Assembly (NCBI GenBank): GCA_025655575.1 | Contig: JAHXIP010000001.1 | Coordinates: 1 to 64,000 of the forward strand | Direction: 5' to 3' | DNA from: Candidatus Thiodiazotropha sp. (ex Monitilora ramsayi) | GTDB lineage: Bacteria; Pseudomonadota; Gammaproteobacteria; Chromatiales; Chromatiaceae | DNA: 64,000 bases | Part shown: piece after piece, positions 55,515 to 64,000 of the stretch | Layout of the letters: each line of letters opens with the position of its first letter | Position numbering within the stretch: the stretch's first letter is position 1 | Position numbers and translations under genes: made by a program | The notes under the pieces: generated by a model | Seen by the model: the letters and a program-made list of their open reading frames with translations, nothing else | Database searches by the model: none | What the model was told of the DNA's origin: nothing

Positions 55515-57668
55515 TTACCTCACACGTAGGGTTTCTTTAAGAATTTTCGGCGTAACGAAGATCAACAGCTCGCTGTTCTGATCTCGAACCTCATTTCTCC
55601 GAAAAAGCACACCCGCGTAGGGAATATCACCAAAGAAAGGTACTTTTTCCGTATCTTTAGTTTTGGTACGTTCAAAAACACCACCCAGCACCACTGTTTC
55701 ACCGTTGTCGACAAGCACTGTCGTTTCAATCTTACGCGTATCCAGCGGGGGAACACCTAATACGGATCTTGAAAAATCCGGACTATCCTTATTGATGATA
55801 AGGTCCATTCTCACTCTGTCGTCGGGAGTGATTTGTGGCGTCACATCAAGTTTCAATACCGCTTCTTTAAAACTTACCGTAGTGGCACCACTAGAACTTG
55901 CCTCCTGATAAGGAATCTCAACACCCTGCTTGATAGTTGCTTGATTCTGATCGGAAGTGATCACCCTCGGGCTCGAGATAACTTCACCGCGGCCTTCTGT
56001 CTGCATAGCCGTCAGCTCAAGCTGCAGAAGGTAGGATCCCACTTTACCGACCAGGAAATTCACACCGCCTGATGGTGCTGTTACGGGAAGGTTCACCATA
56101 AGGGATTCATTGGTAGATCCCGCTGGGTTTTCGATACCAGGAGCAATACCAAAAGTTCCGCTAGTGTGACCAGGAAGGGCGCCTGCCGTCAGAGTAAAAT
56201 TATCATCGAAAGAACCATCAAAATTTGCACCGAACCTTACTCCTAGGTCTTTAGCAAAGTCGTTGTTTGCAACCACTATACGAGACTCGATCAGGACCTG
56301 CCTGACGGGCACATCAAGCTTAAGCAGGAGTCGACGTATATCTGCCAGCTTGGTAGCCGTATCCTGTATGAGTAGCGTATTCGTCCTTGCATCAACCGTC
56401 ACATTGCCTCTTTCAGACATTAGGCGGTTTTCCTCTGATTTCAGCAATGATGCCAGCTCTTCAGCTTTTGCATAATTGACCTGAACAAAATCTGATCTCA
56501 GTGGCGCAAGCTCTTCTATTTTCTGCTGCGACTCCAGTTCCAGTTGTTCTCTGGCTGCGATCTCCTCAGTTGGTGCAACCATGATGACATTATCGATTTG
56601 CCGTTTCGACAACCCCTTGGATTTGAGAATAATATCGAGCGCCTGGTCCCAAGGCACATTTTTCAGGCGCAGCGTAATTCTGCCATCGACTGTATCGCTG
56701 GTTACCAGATTTAATTCTGTGAAATCAGCCAGGAGCTGTAAAACTGACCGGACTTCAATGTCCTGAAAATTAAGGGATAACCTCTCTCCTGTAAATATCA
56801 TCCGCTCTTTCTGTAACGCCTCTTTTTCGTCCTTCGTCAGAGAACGAACTTCCACGGCAAACGTCTCATTTGCCTGATAGGCCAAGTAATCAAACTCACC
56901 AACAGGAGAAACTTCAACAATAACACTACTCCCAACCTGTCTTGTCTCAACCTTGGTAACGGGTGTCGCAAAATCCATAACATCCAGGGACTGCAGCAGG
57001 GATGCGTCAACCGAGGCATCAAAAAATTCCAGAATGATCTGACCTGCCTCTTCTCGTACATCAACGGGAATCGCAGGATCGGCTAAAGTTACGAGAACAC
57101 GCCCCTCACCAGCTTCTCCGCGACGAAAGTCTATATTCTGTATATCTGAACCTTGCTTCACGGCTGGTGCCTGGTTGCTAACTGGCACACTTGAGATGGC
57201 TGGGGACTCGCCCATCGCCGGAGGTGCCTGCTTGGTCTTACCGCTAACATCCAAAGTCACAACAACATTATTGCCCTGCAGTTCGGTCTTGTAGCCTAGG
57301 GCGTGGGTTAGGTTGATGACCAATCGAGTGCGGTTACCGGCCTCAAGTGCAGTCACACTATGTACCGGACCAACACCGATGAGCTTAGTCTTGTAGCCAA
57401 GCTCACTGTTAACGCCCGCAAAATCAAGGGAGATACGAGCTGGGTTATCGGTGGTAAAACCAGCAGGTTCACTAGCCGTACCGCTCAAGCCTAAAGTCAG
57501 CTGGACCCTATCTCCTGGCAGCGCCGAAAAATCGATCGATTTAAGTGCATTCCCCCCCAACACTGTAAAAGGAAATGTGCAGAGCACCATCAGAACGGCA
57601 AATGCATGAATTGCCCGAAAGCGATTGGACTCGCTTGATGATCTATTCCAAAACTGTCTGAGTGCCAT
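55515..57668 (-). CDS. pilQ: Type IV pilus secretin PilQ
   Basis: From the Met at 57668 (GAGG seven bases upstream) the protein is 717 residues. A long signal region (FRAIHAFAVLMVLCTFPFTV) is followed by two AMIN domains (about 30-260) and the secretin/N0-N1 repeats (SLNFQDIEVRSVLQLLADFT). The C-terminal secretin pore has VLIESRIVVANNDFAKDLGV and VDNGETVVLGGVFERTKTKD. It forms the outer-membrane gate for pili. AMIN domains bind peptidoglycan. It is last in pilMNOPQ. An alternative ATG at 57683 is also possible. Confidence 0.95.
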   Translation of the reverse strand: MALRQFWNRSSSESNRFRAIHAFAVLMVLCTFPFTVLGGNALKSIDFSALPGDRVQLTLGLSGTASEPAGFTTDNPARISLDFAGVNSELGYKTKLIGVGPVHSVTALEAGNRTRLVINLTHALGYKTELQGNNVVVTLDVSGKTKQAPPAMGESPAISSVPVSNQAPAVKQGSDIQNIDFRRGEAGEGRVLVTLADPAIPVDVREEAGQIILEFFDASVDASLLQSLDVMDFATPVTKVETRQVGSSVIVEVSPVGEFDYLAYQANETFAVEVRSLTKDEKEALQKERMIFTGERLSLNFQDIEVRSVLQLLADFTELNLVTSDTVDGRITLRLKNVPWDQALDIILKSKGLSKRQIDNVIMVAPTEEIAAREQLELESQQKIEELAPLRSDFVQVNYAKAEELASLLKSEENRLMSERGNVTVDARTNTLLIQDTATKLADIRRLLLKLDVPVRQVLIESRIVVANNDFAKDLGVRFGANFDGSFDDNFTLTAGALPGHTSGTFGIAPGIENPAGSTNESLMVNLPVTAPSGGVNFLVGKVGSYLLQLELTAMQTEGRGEVISSPRVITSDQNQATIKQGVEIPYQEASSSGATTVSFKEAVLKLDVTPQITPDDRVRMDLIINKDSPDFSRSVLGVPPLDTRKIETTVLVDNGETVVLGGVFERTKTKDTEKVPFFGDIPYAGVLFRRNEVRDQNSELLIFVTPKILKETLRVR

Positions 57669-57699
57669 TGGCAAACCTCTCATCTCGAATTCCCCTTGA

Positions 57700-58239
57700 C
57701 TATTCCGCCAATGCTAGCGAAGCCTGACGCTCACTGTAACCACCTGTGCCATCCTGCACGATCTCGGTCAATTCAATCTTATCTTCTGTAATCTGAATAA
57801 TCCGACCGTGGTTCTGCCCCATGTAATTGCCTGTCTTAACCCGATGGATGGTGCCTTCCTTGGTTTTAACCAGACCCCAGGTGATACCTGATTGCTCCAG
57901 GATTCCAACCATCCGGATGGCATCCAGCGTAAATCCTTCAAGCTCTTCCCGCCGGCGATTAAAATCTGGCGATATACCATTCTCCGCCAATCTCGCTTCG
58001 TTCGGCCGCTCTTCCCCCGTAGGTGCAAAGGGATTACGCCGCCCCTGTGGCTCATATAAAAAAGTCGATACCTGCTTGATTTCCGGCAGCGGTTCGATAC
58101 GCCCAGGCGGCAGCGCCTTCTTTTCGTTGACATATTGCCGCAACTCATCAAGATTCGGGTTGGCGCAACCAGTCAAAGCGCCCAACAAAAACGACAATGT
58201 CAAGGCTGAACCGATTGTTCTGACTGAATGACCGATCAT
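57700..58239 (-). CDS. pilP: Type IV pilus lipoprotein PilP
   Basis: The 179-residue protein has a lipoprotein signal (SFLLGALTGCANPN, lipid Cys at 25). Its Pro-rich stretch PGRIEPLPEIKQ binds the inner-membrane PilN-PilO pair, and the C-terminal domain, with LDAIRMVGILEQSGITWGLV, docks on PilQ. RRNPFAPTGEER is the usual linker. It starts inside the pilO stop (four-base overlap). Confidence 0.94.
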   Translation of the reverse strand: MIGHSVRTIGSALTLSFLLGALTGCANPNLDELRQYVNEKKALPPGRIEPLPEIKQVSTFLYEPQGRRNPFAPTGEERPNEARLAENGISPDFNRRREELEGFTLDAIRMVGILEQSGITWGLVKTKEGTIHRVKTGNYMGQNHGRIIQITEDKIELTEIVQDGTGGYSERQASLALAE

Positions 58240-58841
58240 TGCGACTCCTCTTCATCCAGGTAGCGATAGGTTTTTGCCGTCGCCTCTAACAACAAGCCCG
58301 ACTTATCACTCTTGGCCCCTTTCTTTTGCTCTGTTATGTTCACATTGTGAATGGTAACAATACGTGGCAATGCGGCTAACCCACTGATAAAGTTACCGAA
58401 TTCATGGTACTCACCAGTCACCTTAAGTTGAATCGGGAGCTCGGCATAGAACTCCCTGGGCACTTCTGCCTGAGGCTTAAAAAGCTCAAATTCCAGACCG
58501 GAGGCTAATCCGGTTTGTGAGACATCAACAAGCAACTCTGCCACCTCGGTCTTGTTGGGCAGTTGCCGCAACATCGTCCCGAAAGACTGCTTCATTTCTT
58601 CCAGCTGCTTACGGTATGTTTCAAGATTAGCGGCCTTTCCCTGCTTAATCTCGAAATCCTTGCGCAGCTTCATCTCTTTCTTTTCAACAGTTTCCAGGCG
58701 CTTAAGCTGACTTTCGGTGTCGAGATAGAAGCCAGCAACCGCCACCAATACACAGGCAATCAATACCAGCACAATTTTGACCGGCATCGGCCATATTCCG
58801 ATGTTACTGAAATCGAGTTCGTTGAGATCCTGTAGATTCAC
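58236..58841 (-). CDS. pilO: Type IV pilus assembly protein PilO
   Basis: The 201-residue bitopic protein has one membrane helix at about 20-40 (PVKIVLVLIACVLVAVAGFY). A coiled coil (LKRLETVEKKEMKLRKDFEI) and a ferredoxin-like periplasmic domain with ELPIQLKVTGEYHEFGNFIS follow. It dimerises with PilN to align the machine. It overlaps both neighbours by four bases, as expected in a translationally coupled operon. Confidence 0.95.
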   Translation of the reverse strand: MNLQDLNELDFSNIGIWPMPVKIVLVLIACVLVAVAGFYLDTESQLKRLETVEKKEMKLRKDFEIKQGKAANLETYRKQLEEMKQSFGTMLRQLPNKTEVAELLVDVSQTGLASGLEFELFKPQAEVPREFYAELPIQLKVTGEYHEFGNFISGLAALPRIVTIHNVNITEQKKGAKSDKSGLLLEATAKTYRYLDEEESQ

Positions 58842-59397
58842 TTTTTCTCCTCCCCGGCCTGTGTAACCTGGCTAGCGGTGAGTTTAAAGTGACTGTATCC
58901 CGTGCCGGTCTTTTCCTTGCTTTCGATAAAATCCAACTGCGGGTTTCCAATCCACTCTGAATCATCAATGTTACGCATCATAGATGATACGCGGGCATTC
59001 GACTGCGCCCGCCCCTCAAAGGCAACCTTGCTACCTTTCTGGCTCACCACATTCAGGTAAACCCCATCCGGTAGCGCTGTTACGATCTCATCAAACAGGT
59101 GGACGATCTGCGGCCGACTGCTTTGCAGCTCCTGAATAACATTCATTCTGGCCAGCAGATTTTGTTTGGTTTTGTCTAACTCCTCTATCTCCCGAATCTG
59201 GCTCTCAACTTTGGAGATCTCTTTCTCTAAAAAACTGTTACGCTGGTTCTGTGCTGTAATTTGACTCTCAAACATCATATGGATGCCAAAGACTGCCAAC
59301 CCTGTGAGGGCAACGCCAGCCAGCACCATGAAGCCAAACTCTTGTTGACGCTTTTTTCGTTCTGCTTCGCGCCAAGGGAGTAGATTAATCCTTGCCA

Positions 59398-59398
<1 letters not shown>
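58838..59398 (-). CDS. pilN: Type IV pilus assembly protein PilN
   Basis: The 186-residue protein begins with the conserved ARINLLPWREAERKKRQQEF, the cytoplasmic peptide that binds PilM. One membrane helix (about 24-43) and a coiled coil are followed by the periplasmic domain with LFDEIVTALPDGVYLNVVSQ. Partner of PilO. Its ATG overlaps the pilM stop by one base. Confidence 0.95.
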
Positions 59399-60483
<1,085 letters not shown>

Positions 60484-60684
60484 CTAAACAATCCTTAATG
60501 CCGCAGAACTTGGCGAGGAATCTCTTTAACTTGAGTAAGTAACTATATAGCAGCAAATGATTTTTTTGTGAAGCAATTTTTTGGCGATTAAGTCAAAAAA
60601 GCGCTCAAGTTATTTGCTAAACTATCCCTTTTTCACACGGACCATTCTGGTCTCTTAGGCACACTCAATTCTGTGAACCAGCGC

Positions 60685-63174
60685 ATGAAGTCGTTCTACA
60701 GACTCTTAAAGTACCTCGTTTTATTCCTATTCGGCTCCTCTATCATCGGCGCCGGCGGTCTCTATGGTCTTTACCTTTATCTTGAACCCAAGCTGCCATC
60801 CATCGAAACACTCAAGGATGTGCAACTCCAGGTTCCCCTGCGTATCTACAGCAGTGATCATCTGCTGATTGCCGAATTCGGTGAAAAACGTCGCGAGCCA
60901 CTTCGATACGACGAGATTCCCCAGCAGATGATCCAGGCCTTTCTTGCCGCTGAGGATGATCGCTTCTTCGAGCACCCGGGTGTTGACTACCAGGGGCTGG
61001 TCCGTGCCGCGATCCAACTCCTGCTCACTGGAGAGAGAAGACAGGGCGGAAGCACCATCACCATGCAGGTGGCGAGAAACTTTTTCCTCAGCAGCAAAAA
61101 AACCTACACTCGCAAGCTCAATGAGATATTCCTTGCCTTAAAAATAGAAAGGATGCTCACAAAACAAGAGATCCTCGAACTCTATCTCAACAAGATCTAT
61201 CTTGGCCACCGCGCTTACGGCGTGGGAGCCGCTGCTTTAGTCTATTACGGCCGGCCGGTGGATAAACTTGAGCTTTCCGAGATCGCAATGATCGCTGGAT
61301 TGCCAAAAGCCCCATCAAGTCACAATCCTGTGACAAATCCCGCGAAGGCACTGGTACGCAGAAACTACGTTTTGGGACGCATGATTGATCTGGAGCAAAT
61401 CAGTCAAGCCGAGTACGAATCAGCAAAAAGCACCAGTATCTCTGCCAAGCTGCACAGGGCACCCAGTGAAATAGAGGCACCCTATGTTGCGGAAATGGCC
61501 CGTACTGAAGCAGTGAATCGCTTTGGGCTAGATGCATACACCAAAGGTTATACCATAACCACAACCATCGAAAGTCATCTGCAGACAGCCGCTAATCAGG
61601 CACTACGATCAGCCATGCAGGCCTACGATAAGCGCCACGGGTATAAGGGTGCGACAGCCCATATGGACATCACCGAAGATACCAGCGAAGAAACACTGAT
61701 CGAATTTCTCAGCCAGCAGCCCGATGGCGCCGACCTTCTCAAAGCTGTTGTCACCGCAGTCGACACACAAAGCATTCAAGTCGCTACCGACCAGGGAGAG
61801 CCACTCACACTGGCCTGGAACGCCCTTGAGTGGGCTAGTCGCTACGTCAATCATGAGGTCAAAGAGGCTCCGCCAAAACTAGCAGAGGAAATCGTCTCAC
61901 CTGGGGACATGATCTATCTCTTCAAAGAAATACCGACTGAAGGCGAACCCTATTGGCGACTGGCACAAATCCCTGAAGTGGCTGGCGCCTTGGTCGCCAT
62001 TGCACCTGAAAACGGCGCAATCAAGTCGCTGGTCGGTGGCTACGATTTTTATCAGAGCAAATTCAACCGCGTCATTCAGGCCAAACGTCAGCCAGGCTCG
62101 GGCTTTAAGCCCTTTGTCTACTCGGCAGCCCTGGAATCTGGCTTTACACCCGCCTCCATCTTTAATGATGCGCCGGTCGTGTTTCAGGATGACACCATGG
62201 AGGCAGTCTGGCGCCCGGAAAACTACAGCGGGAAATTTTTTGGCCCTACACGCTTACGCTATGCGCTGACACACTCCCGGAATCTTGTTTCAATCCGGTT
62301 GTTGCGCAAGATAGGCATTGGCTTCACCATCCAATACGCAAGCCGCTTTGGTTTCGATACCCGTGAGCTTCCCCGGGATCTCTCTCTAGCGCTGGGCAGT
62401 GGCGCCGTTTCCCCGCTACAGATGGGCACCGGATTTGCTGTGCTGGCCAACGGCGGCTACTACGTCCCACCCTACATCATCGATTCTATACGCGACAACA
62501 AGGGAGAGACTCTCTACCAGGCCAATCCGGTACAGGTCTGTGACGAAGAAATGCTGAAGGCAGCTTCCCTCGAACAGAAACAAACATCAGACACTGAATC
62601 TACAGACAAAACGGATGCTAGCAACACTCCTGAACTGTCCGAAGCCACAGAAGAGATAACCCCTCAATGCGCAAAACGCGCCATCTCAGAGCAAAATCAC
62701 TATCTGATGCACTCCATGCTGCGTGATGTGATTCAACATGGTACTGCCCGCAAGGCGCGGGCGCTTGGACGAAAAGATATCGCCGGCAAAACCGGCACAA
62801 CCAATGACCAACGAGACGCCTGGTTCAACGGCTTCAACCACCACATGGTCGCCATCGCCTGGCTTGGCTTCGATAACGTGGAACCGCTTGGCCGCGGAGA
62901 GGTCGGAGGAAGAGCCGCACTACCGGCATGGATTGACTTTATGCGGGTAGCACTCAACGGCATCGAAGAAAAGGTACCCGAATTGCCCCCAGGCATGGTT
63001 ACCATGCGAATTGATGTGGATAGTGGAGAGCCGGTCGGCACCGGCAGCAGCAACGCCATTTTTGAAGTCTTTGAGGCTAAAAATGCACCAACGCCACATG
63101 ATGCCAGAACATCGTCACAAAACGGCAATATCGTCAGCGGGAAGACCGTCGCACCAGCTGAGGACCCCTTCTGA
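60685..63174 (+). CDS. mrcA: Penicillin-binding protein 1A (class A PBP)
   Basis: The protein of about 829 residues has a membrane anchor (LVLFLFGSSIIGAGGLYGLY). The glycosyltransferase domain has catalytic Glu in AAEDDRFFEHPGVDYQGLVR and GGSTITMQVARNFFLS. An OB-like insert is followed by the transpeptidase with SxxK in QPGSGFKPFVYSA, SxN in THSRNLVSIR and KTGT in IAGKTGTTNDQRDAWF. It polymerises and crosslinks peptidoglycan outside the inner membrane. The ponA-pilM divergence is conserved in gammaproteobacteria. A GTG at 60673 would add four residues. The last 70 residues are low-complexity. Confidence 0.96.
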   Translation: MKSFYRLLKYLVLFLFGSSIIGAGGLYGLYLYLEPKLPSIETLKDVQLQVPLRIYSSDHLLIAEFGEKRREPLRYDEIPQQMIQAFLAAEDDRFFEHPGVDYQGLVRAAIQLLLTGERRQGGSTITMQVARNFFLSSKKTYTRKLNEIFLALKIERMLTKQEILELYLNKIYLGHRAYGVGAAALVYYGRPVDKLELSEIAMIAGLPKAPSSHNPVTNPAKALVRRNYVLGRMIDLEQISQAEYESAKSTSISAKLHRAPSEIEAPYVAEMARTEAVNRFGLDAYTKGYTITTTIESHLQTAANQALRSAMQAYDKRHGYKGATAHMDITEDTSEETLIEFLSQQPDGADLLKAVVTAVDTQSIQVATDQGEPLTLAWNALEWASRYVNHEVKEAPPKLAEEIVSPGDMIYLFKEIPTEGEPYWRLAQIPEVAGALVAIAPENGAIKSLVGGYDFYQSKFNRVIQAKRQPGSGFKPFVYSAALESGFTPASIFNDAPVVFQDDTMEAVWRPENYSGKFFGPTRLRYALTHSRNLVSIRLLRKIGIGFTIQYASRFGFDTRELPRDLSLALGSGAVSPLQMGTGFAVLANGGYYVPPYIIDSIRDNKGETLYQANPVQVCDEEMLKAASLEQKQTSDTESTDKTDASNTPELSEATEEITPQCAKRAISEQNHYLMHSMLRDVIQHGTARKARALGRKDIAGKTGTTNDQRDAWFNGFNHHMVAIAWLGFDNVEPLGRGEVGGRAALPAWIDFMRVALNGIEEKVPELPPGMVTMRIDVDSGEPVGTGSSNAIFEVFEAKNAPTPHDARTSSQNGNIVSGKTVAPAEDPF

Positions 63175-63185
63175 CTGTAGCTACC

Positions 63186-63791
63186 ATGCCAAATACTAAA
63201 CGCGAACTGCAAAGGCGGATCGCCTATGAAGCCGCCCGACTCATGACTGAATACCAGTCGGATGATCTTGCCTATGCATGCCAGAAAGCAGCCAATAAAC
63301 TGGGCATTTCCAGACGCCAGCAGATGCCCACACGCGAAGAGATCGAAGAGGCGCTTCGAGAACAACAAAGACTGCTGAGGGGTGACGATCAACAGCAAGC
63401 CTTACAACAGCTGCGCCGGAATGCCTTACAGGCAATGCAAGCCCTGGACCGGTTTAACCCTATTCTTGTGGGCTCTGTTTATCAGGGCACTGCAGACAGT
63501 AACAGCCAAATTAAACTACATCTCTTTGCAGATACGCCTGAGGACGTACTCTTTACACTCAGCGATCTGCAGATACCTTGGCAAGAAGGCCAGCGGACAC
63601 TTACCTTTCCCAATGGTCGACGACATGAAACACCTGCATTTAACTTTAGCGCAGACGGTGTCTCATTCGAGTTACTTGTACTACCTGCGAAGTTAGCCCA
63701 TAACCGACCACTCGACCCACTCGATAACCAGCCCATCCAGGGCGCAAATCTCAAACAGCTTCAGGCCCTGGTCGCACTCTGTCCTTCATGA
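63186..63791 (+). CDS. Nucleotidyltransferase-like conserved protein of unknown function
   Basis: The 201-residue protein begins with a helical region (RELQRRIAYEAARLMTEYQS) and a Gln-rich helix (LLRGDDQQQALQQLRRNALQ). A small alpha/beta domain follows with NPILVGSVYQGTADSNSQIK. The Gly-Ser is where nucleotidyltransferases bind the nucleotide, but the acidic pair that should follow is replaced by KLHLFADT, so catalysis is doubtful. PLDNQPIQGANLKQLQALV ends it. It follows ponA by 11 bases, probably co-transcribed. I do not know its role. Confidence 0.7.
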   Translation: MPNTKRELQRRIAYEAARLMTEYQSDDLAYACQKAANKLGISRRQQMPTREEIEEALREQQRLLRGDDQQQALQQLRRNALQAMQALDRFNPILVGSVYQGTADSNSQIKLHLFADTPEDVLFTLSDLQIPWQEGQRTLTFPNGRRHETPAFNFSADGVSFELLVLPAKLAHNRPLDPLDNQPIQGANLKQLQALVALCPS

Positions 63792-63850
63792 TAAACACTC
63801 GACTCATCACTTCGCCAGTTAGCCGCTAGCGGCAGGCCACATGCCTTGAC

Positions 63851-64000
63851 TCAGCGCTTTTCCTTCGGGATGTACTCACGACGCGGATGACCCTTGTAGA
63901 TCTGTCGCGGCCGACCTATTTTCTGGCGCGGGTCATCCATCATCTCCAACCAATGGGCCACCCAGCCTACCGTACGGGCAATTGCGAACATCACCGTAAA
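63851..64000 (-). CDS. gltA: Citrate synthase, C-terminal fragment
   Basis: The last 49 codons are present, the gene entering from the right edge. [39 protein letters not shown] and the ending REYIPKEKR match the C terminus of the hexameric proteobacterial citrate synthase, including the Arg residues that bind citrate in GRPRQ. It condenses acetyl-CoA and oxaloacetate. The stop is TGA at 63851-63853. Convergent with the gene at 63186, 59 bases apart. Confidence 0.93.
   Translation of the reverse strand, partial: FTVMFAIARTVGWVAHWLEMMDDPRQKIGRPRQIYKGHPRREYIPKEKR

Overview
The window reads as a chromosomal segment of a gammaproteobacterium. From about 11 kb onward it carries blocks whose gene order is well known from this class: argH divergent from algZ-algR-hemC-hemD-hemX-hemY, and ponA divergent from pilM-N-O-P-Q-aroK-aroB-(SPOR/AAA protein)-gltB-gltD. 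Several genes hint at sulfur-oxidising or reactive-sulfur physiology. One is a diheme cytochrome resembling the cytochrome subunit of flavocytochrome c sulfide dehydrogenase. Another is an ArsR regulator with the cysteine spacing of the persulfide sensors SqrR and BigR. Together with an XrtA-type ATPase this would suit a Chromatiales/Sedimenticola/Thiodiazotropha-like organism, but that placement is inference.

Positions 1-11,000 are a looser, more AT-rich accessory region with signs of decay. The left edge is the end of an IS3-family insertion sequence. It is followed by a methyltransferase, an OmpA-family protein, an unrecognised 300-residue protein and a ceramidase-like membrane protein. 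Next comes a LysR regulator divergent from two short-chain dehydrogenase genes, one of which is interrupted by an in-frame TAG. A small unknown protein, a YdjM-like membrane hydrolase, a GNAT acetyltransferase and two outer-membrane barrel genes follow; the first barrel gene is frameshifted before its last strand.

Positions 11,000-23,400 hold an RND efflux pair (minus strand) divergent from ubiD, a ParA-like ATPase, a 262-bp element bounded by inverted repeats, a YeeZ-like epimerase and a ferredoxin-NAD reductase-like flavoprotein. They also hold a hairpin-rich leader before a small CX3CX2C protein coupled to a nucleotidyltransferase-HEPN protein, then a histidine phosphatase, a glutamine amidotransferase-like protein and a small membrane protein.

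Positions 23,400-39,500 carry heme synthesis (hemCDXY), the diheme cytochrome, the AlgZ-AlgR two-component pair, argH, a VOC protein, an M48 protease, a MazG-like pyrophosphohydrolase, rubredoxin, DUF1415 and MOSC proteins, pilU, glycogen phosphorylase and ycgL.

Positions 39,500-45,700 carry a minus-strand signalling cluster (hybrid histidine kinase, receiver-PAS protein, SqrR-like ArsR regulator, slyX), a Bcp peroxiredoxin and an XrtA/PEP-CTERM-type ATPase. From 45,700 to the end are gltD-gltB, the DamX-like protein, aroB-aroK, a strong terminator, pilQPONM, ponA, a nucleotidyltransferase-like protein and the 3' end of gltA.

No rRNA, tRNA or CRISPR array was recognised by eye. The most interesting items are the signalling/ArsR cluster, the cytochrome placed inside the algR-hemC array, and the hairpin leader with the small Cys protein and its coupled MNT-HEPN partner. 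None of these is proven to be a new system from sequence alone.
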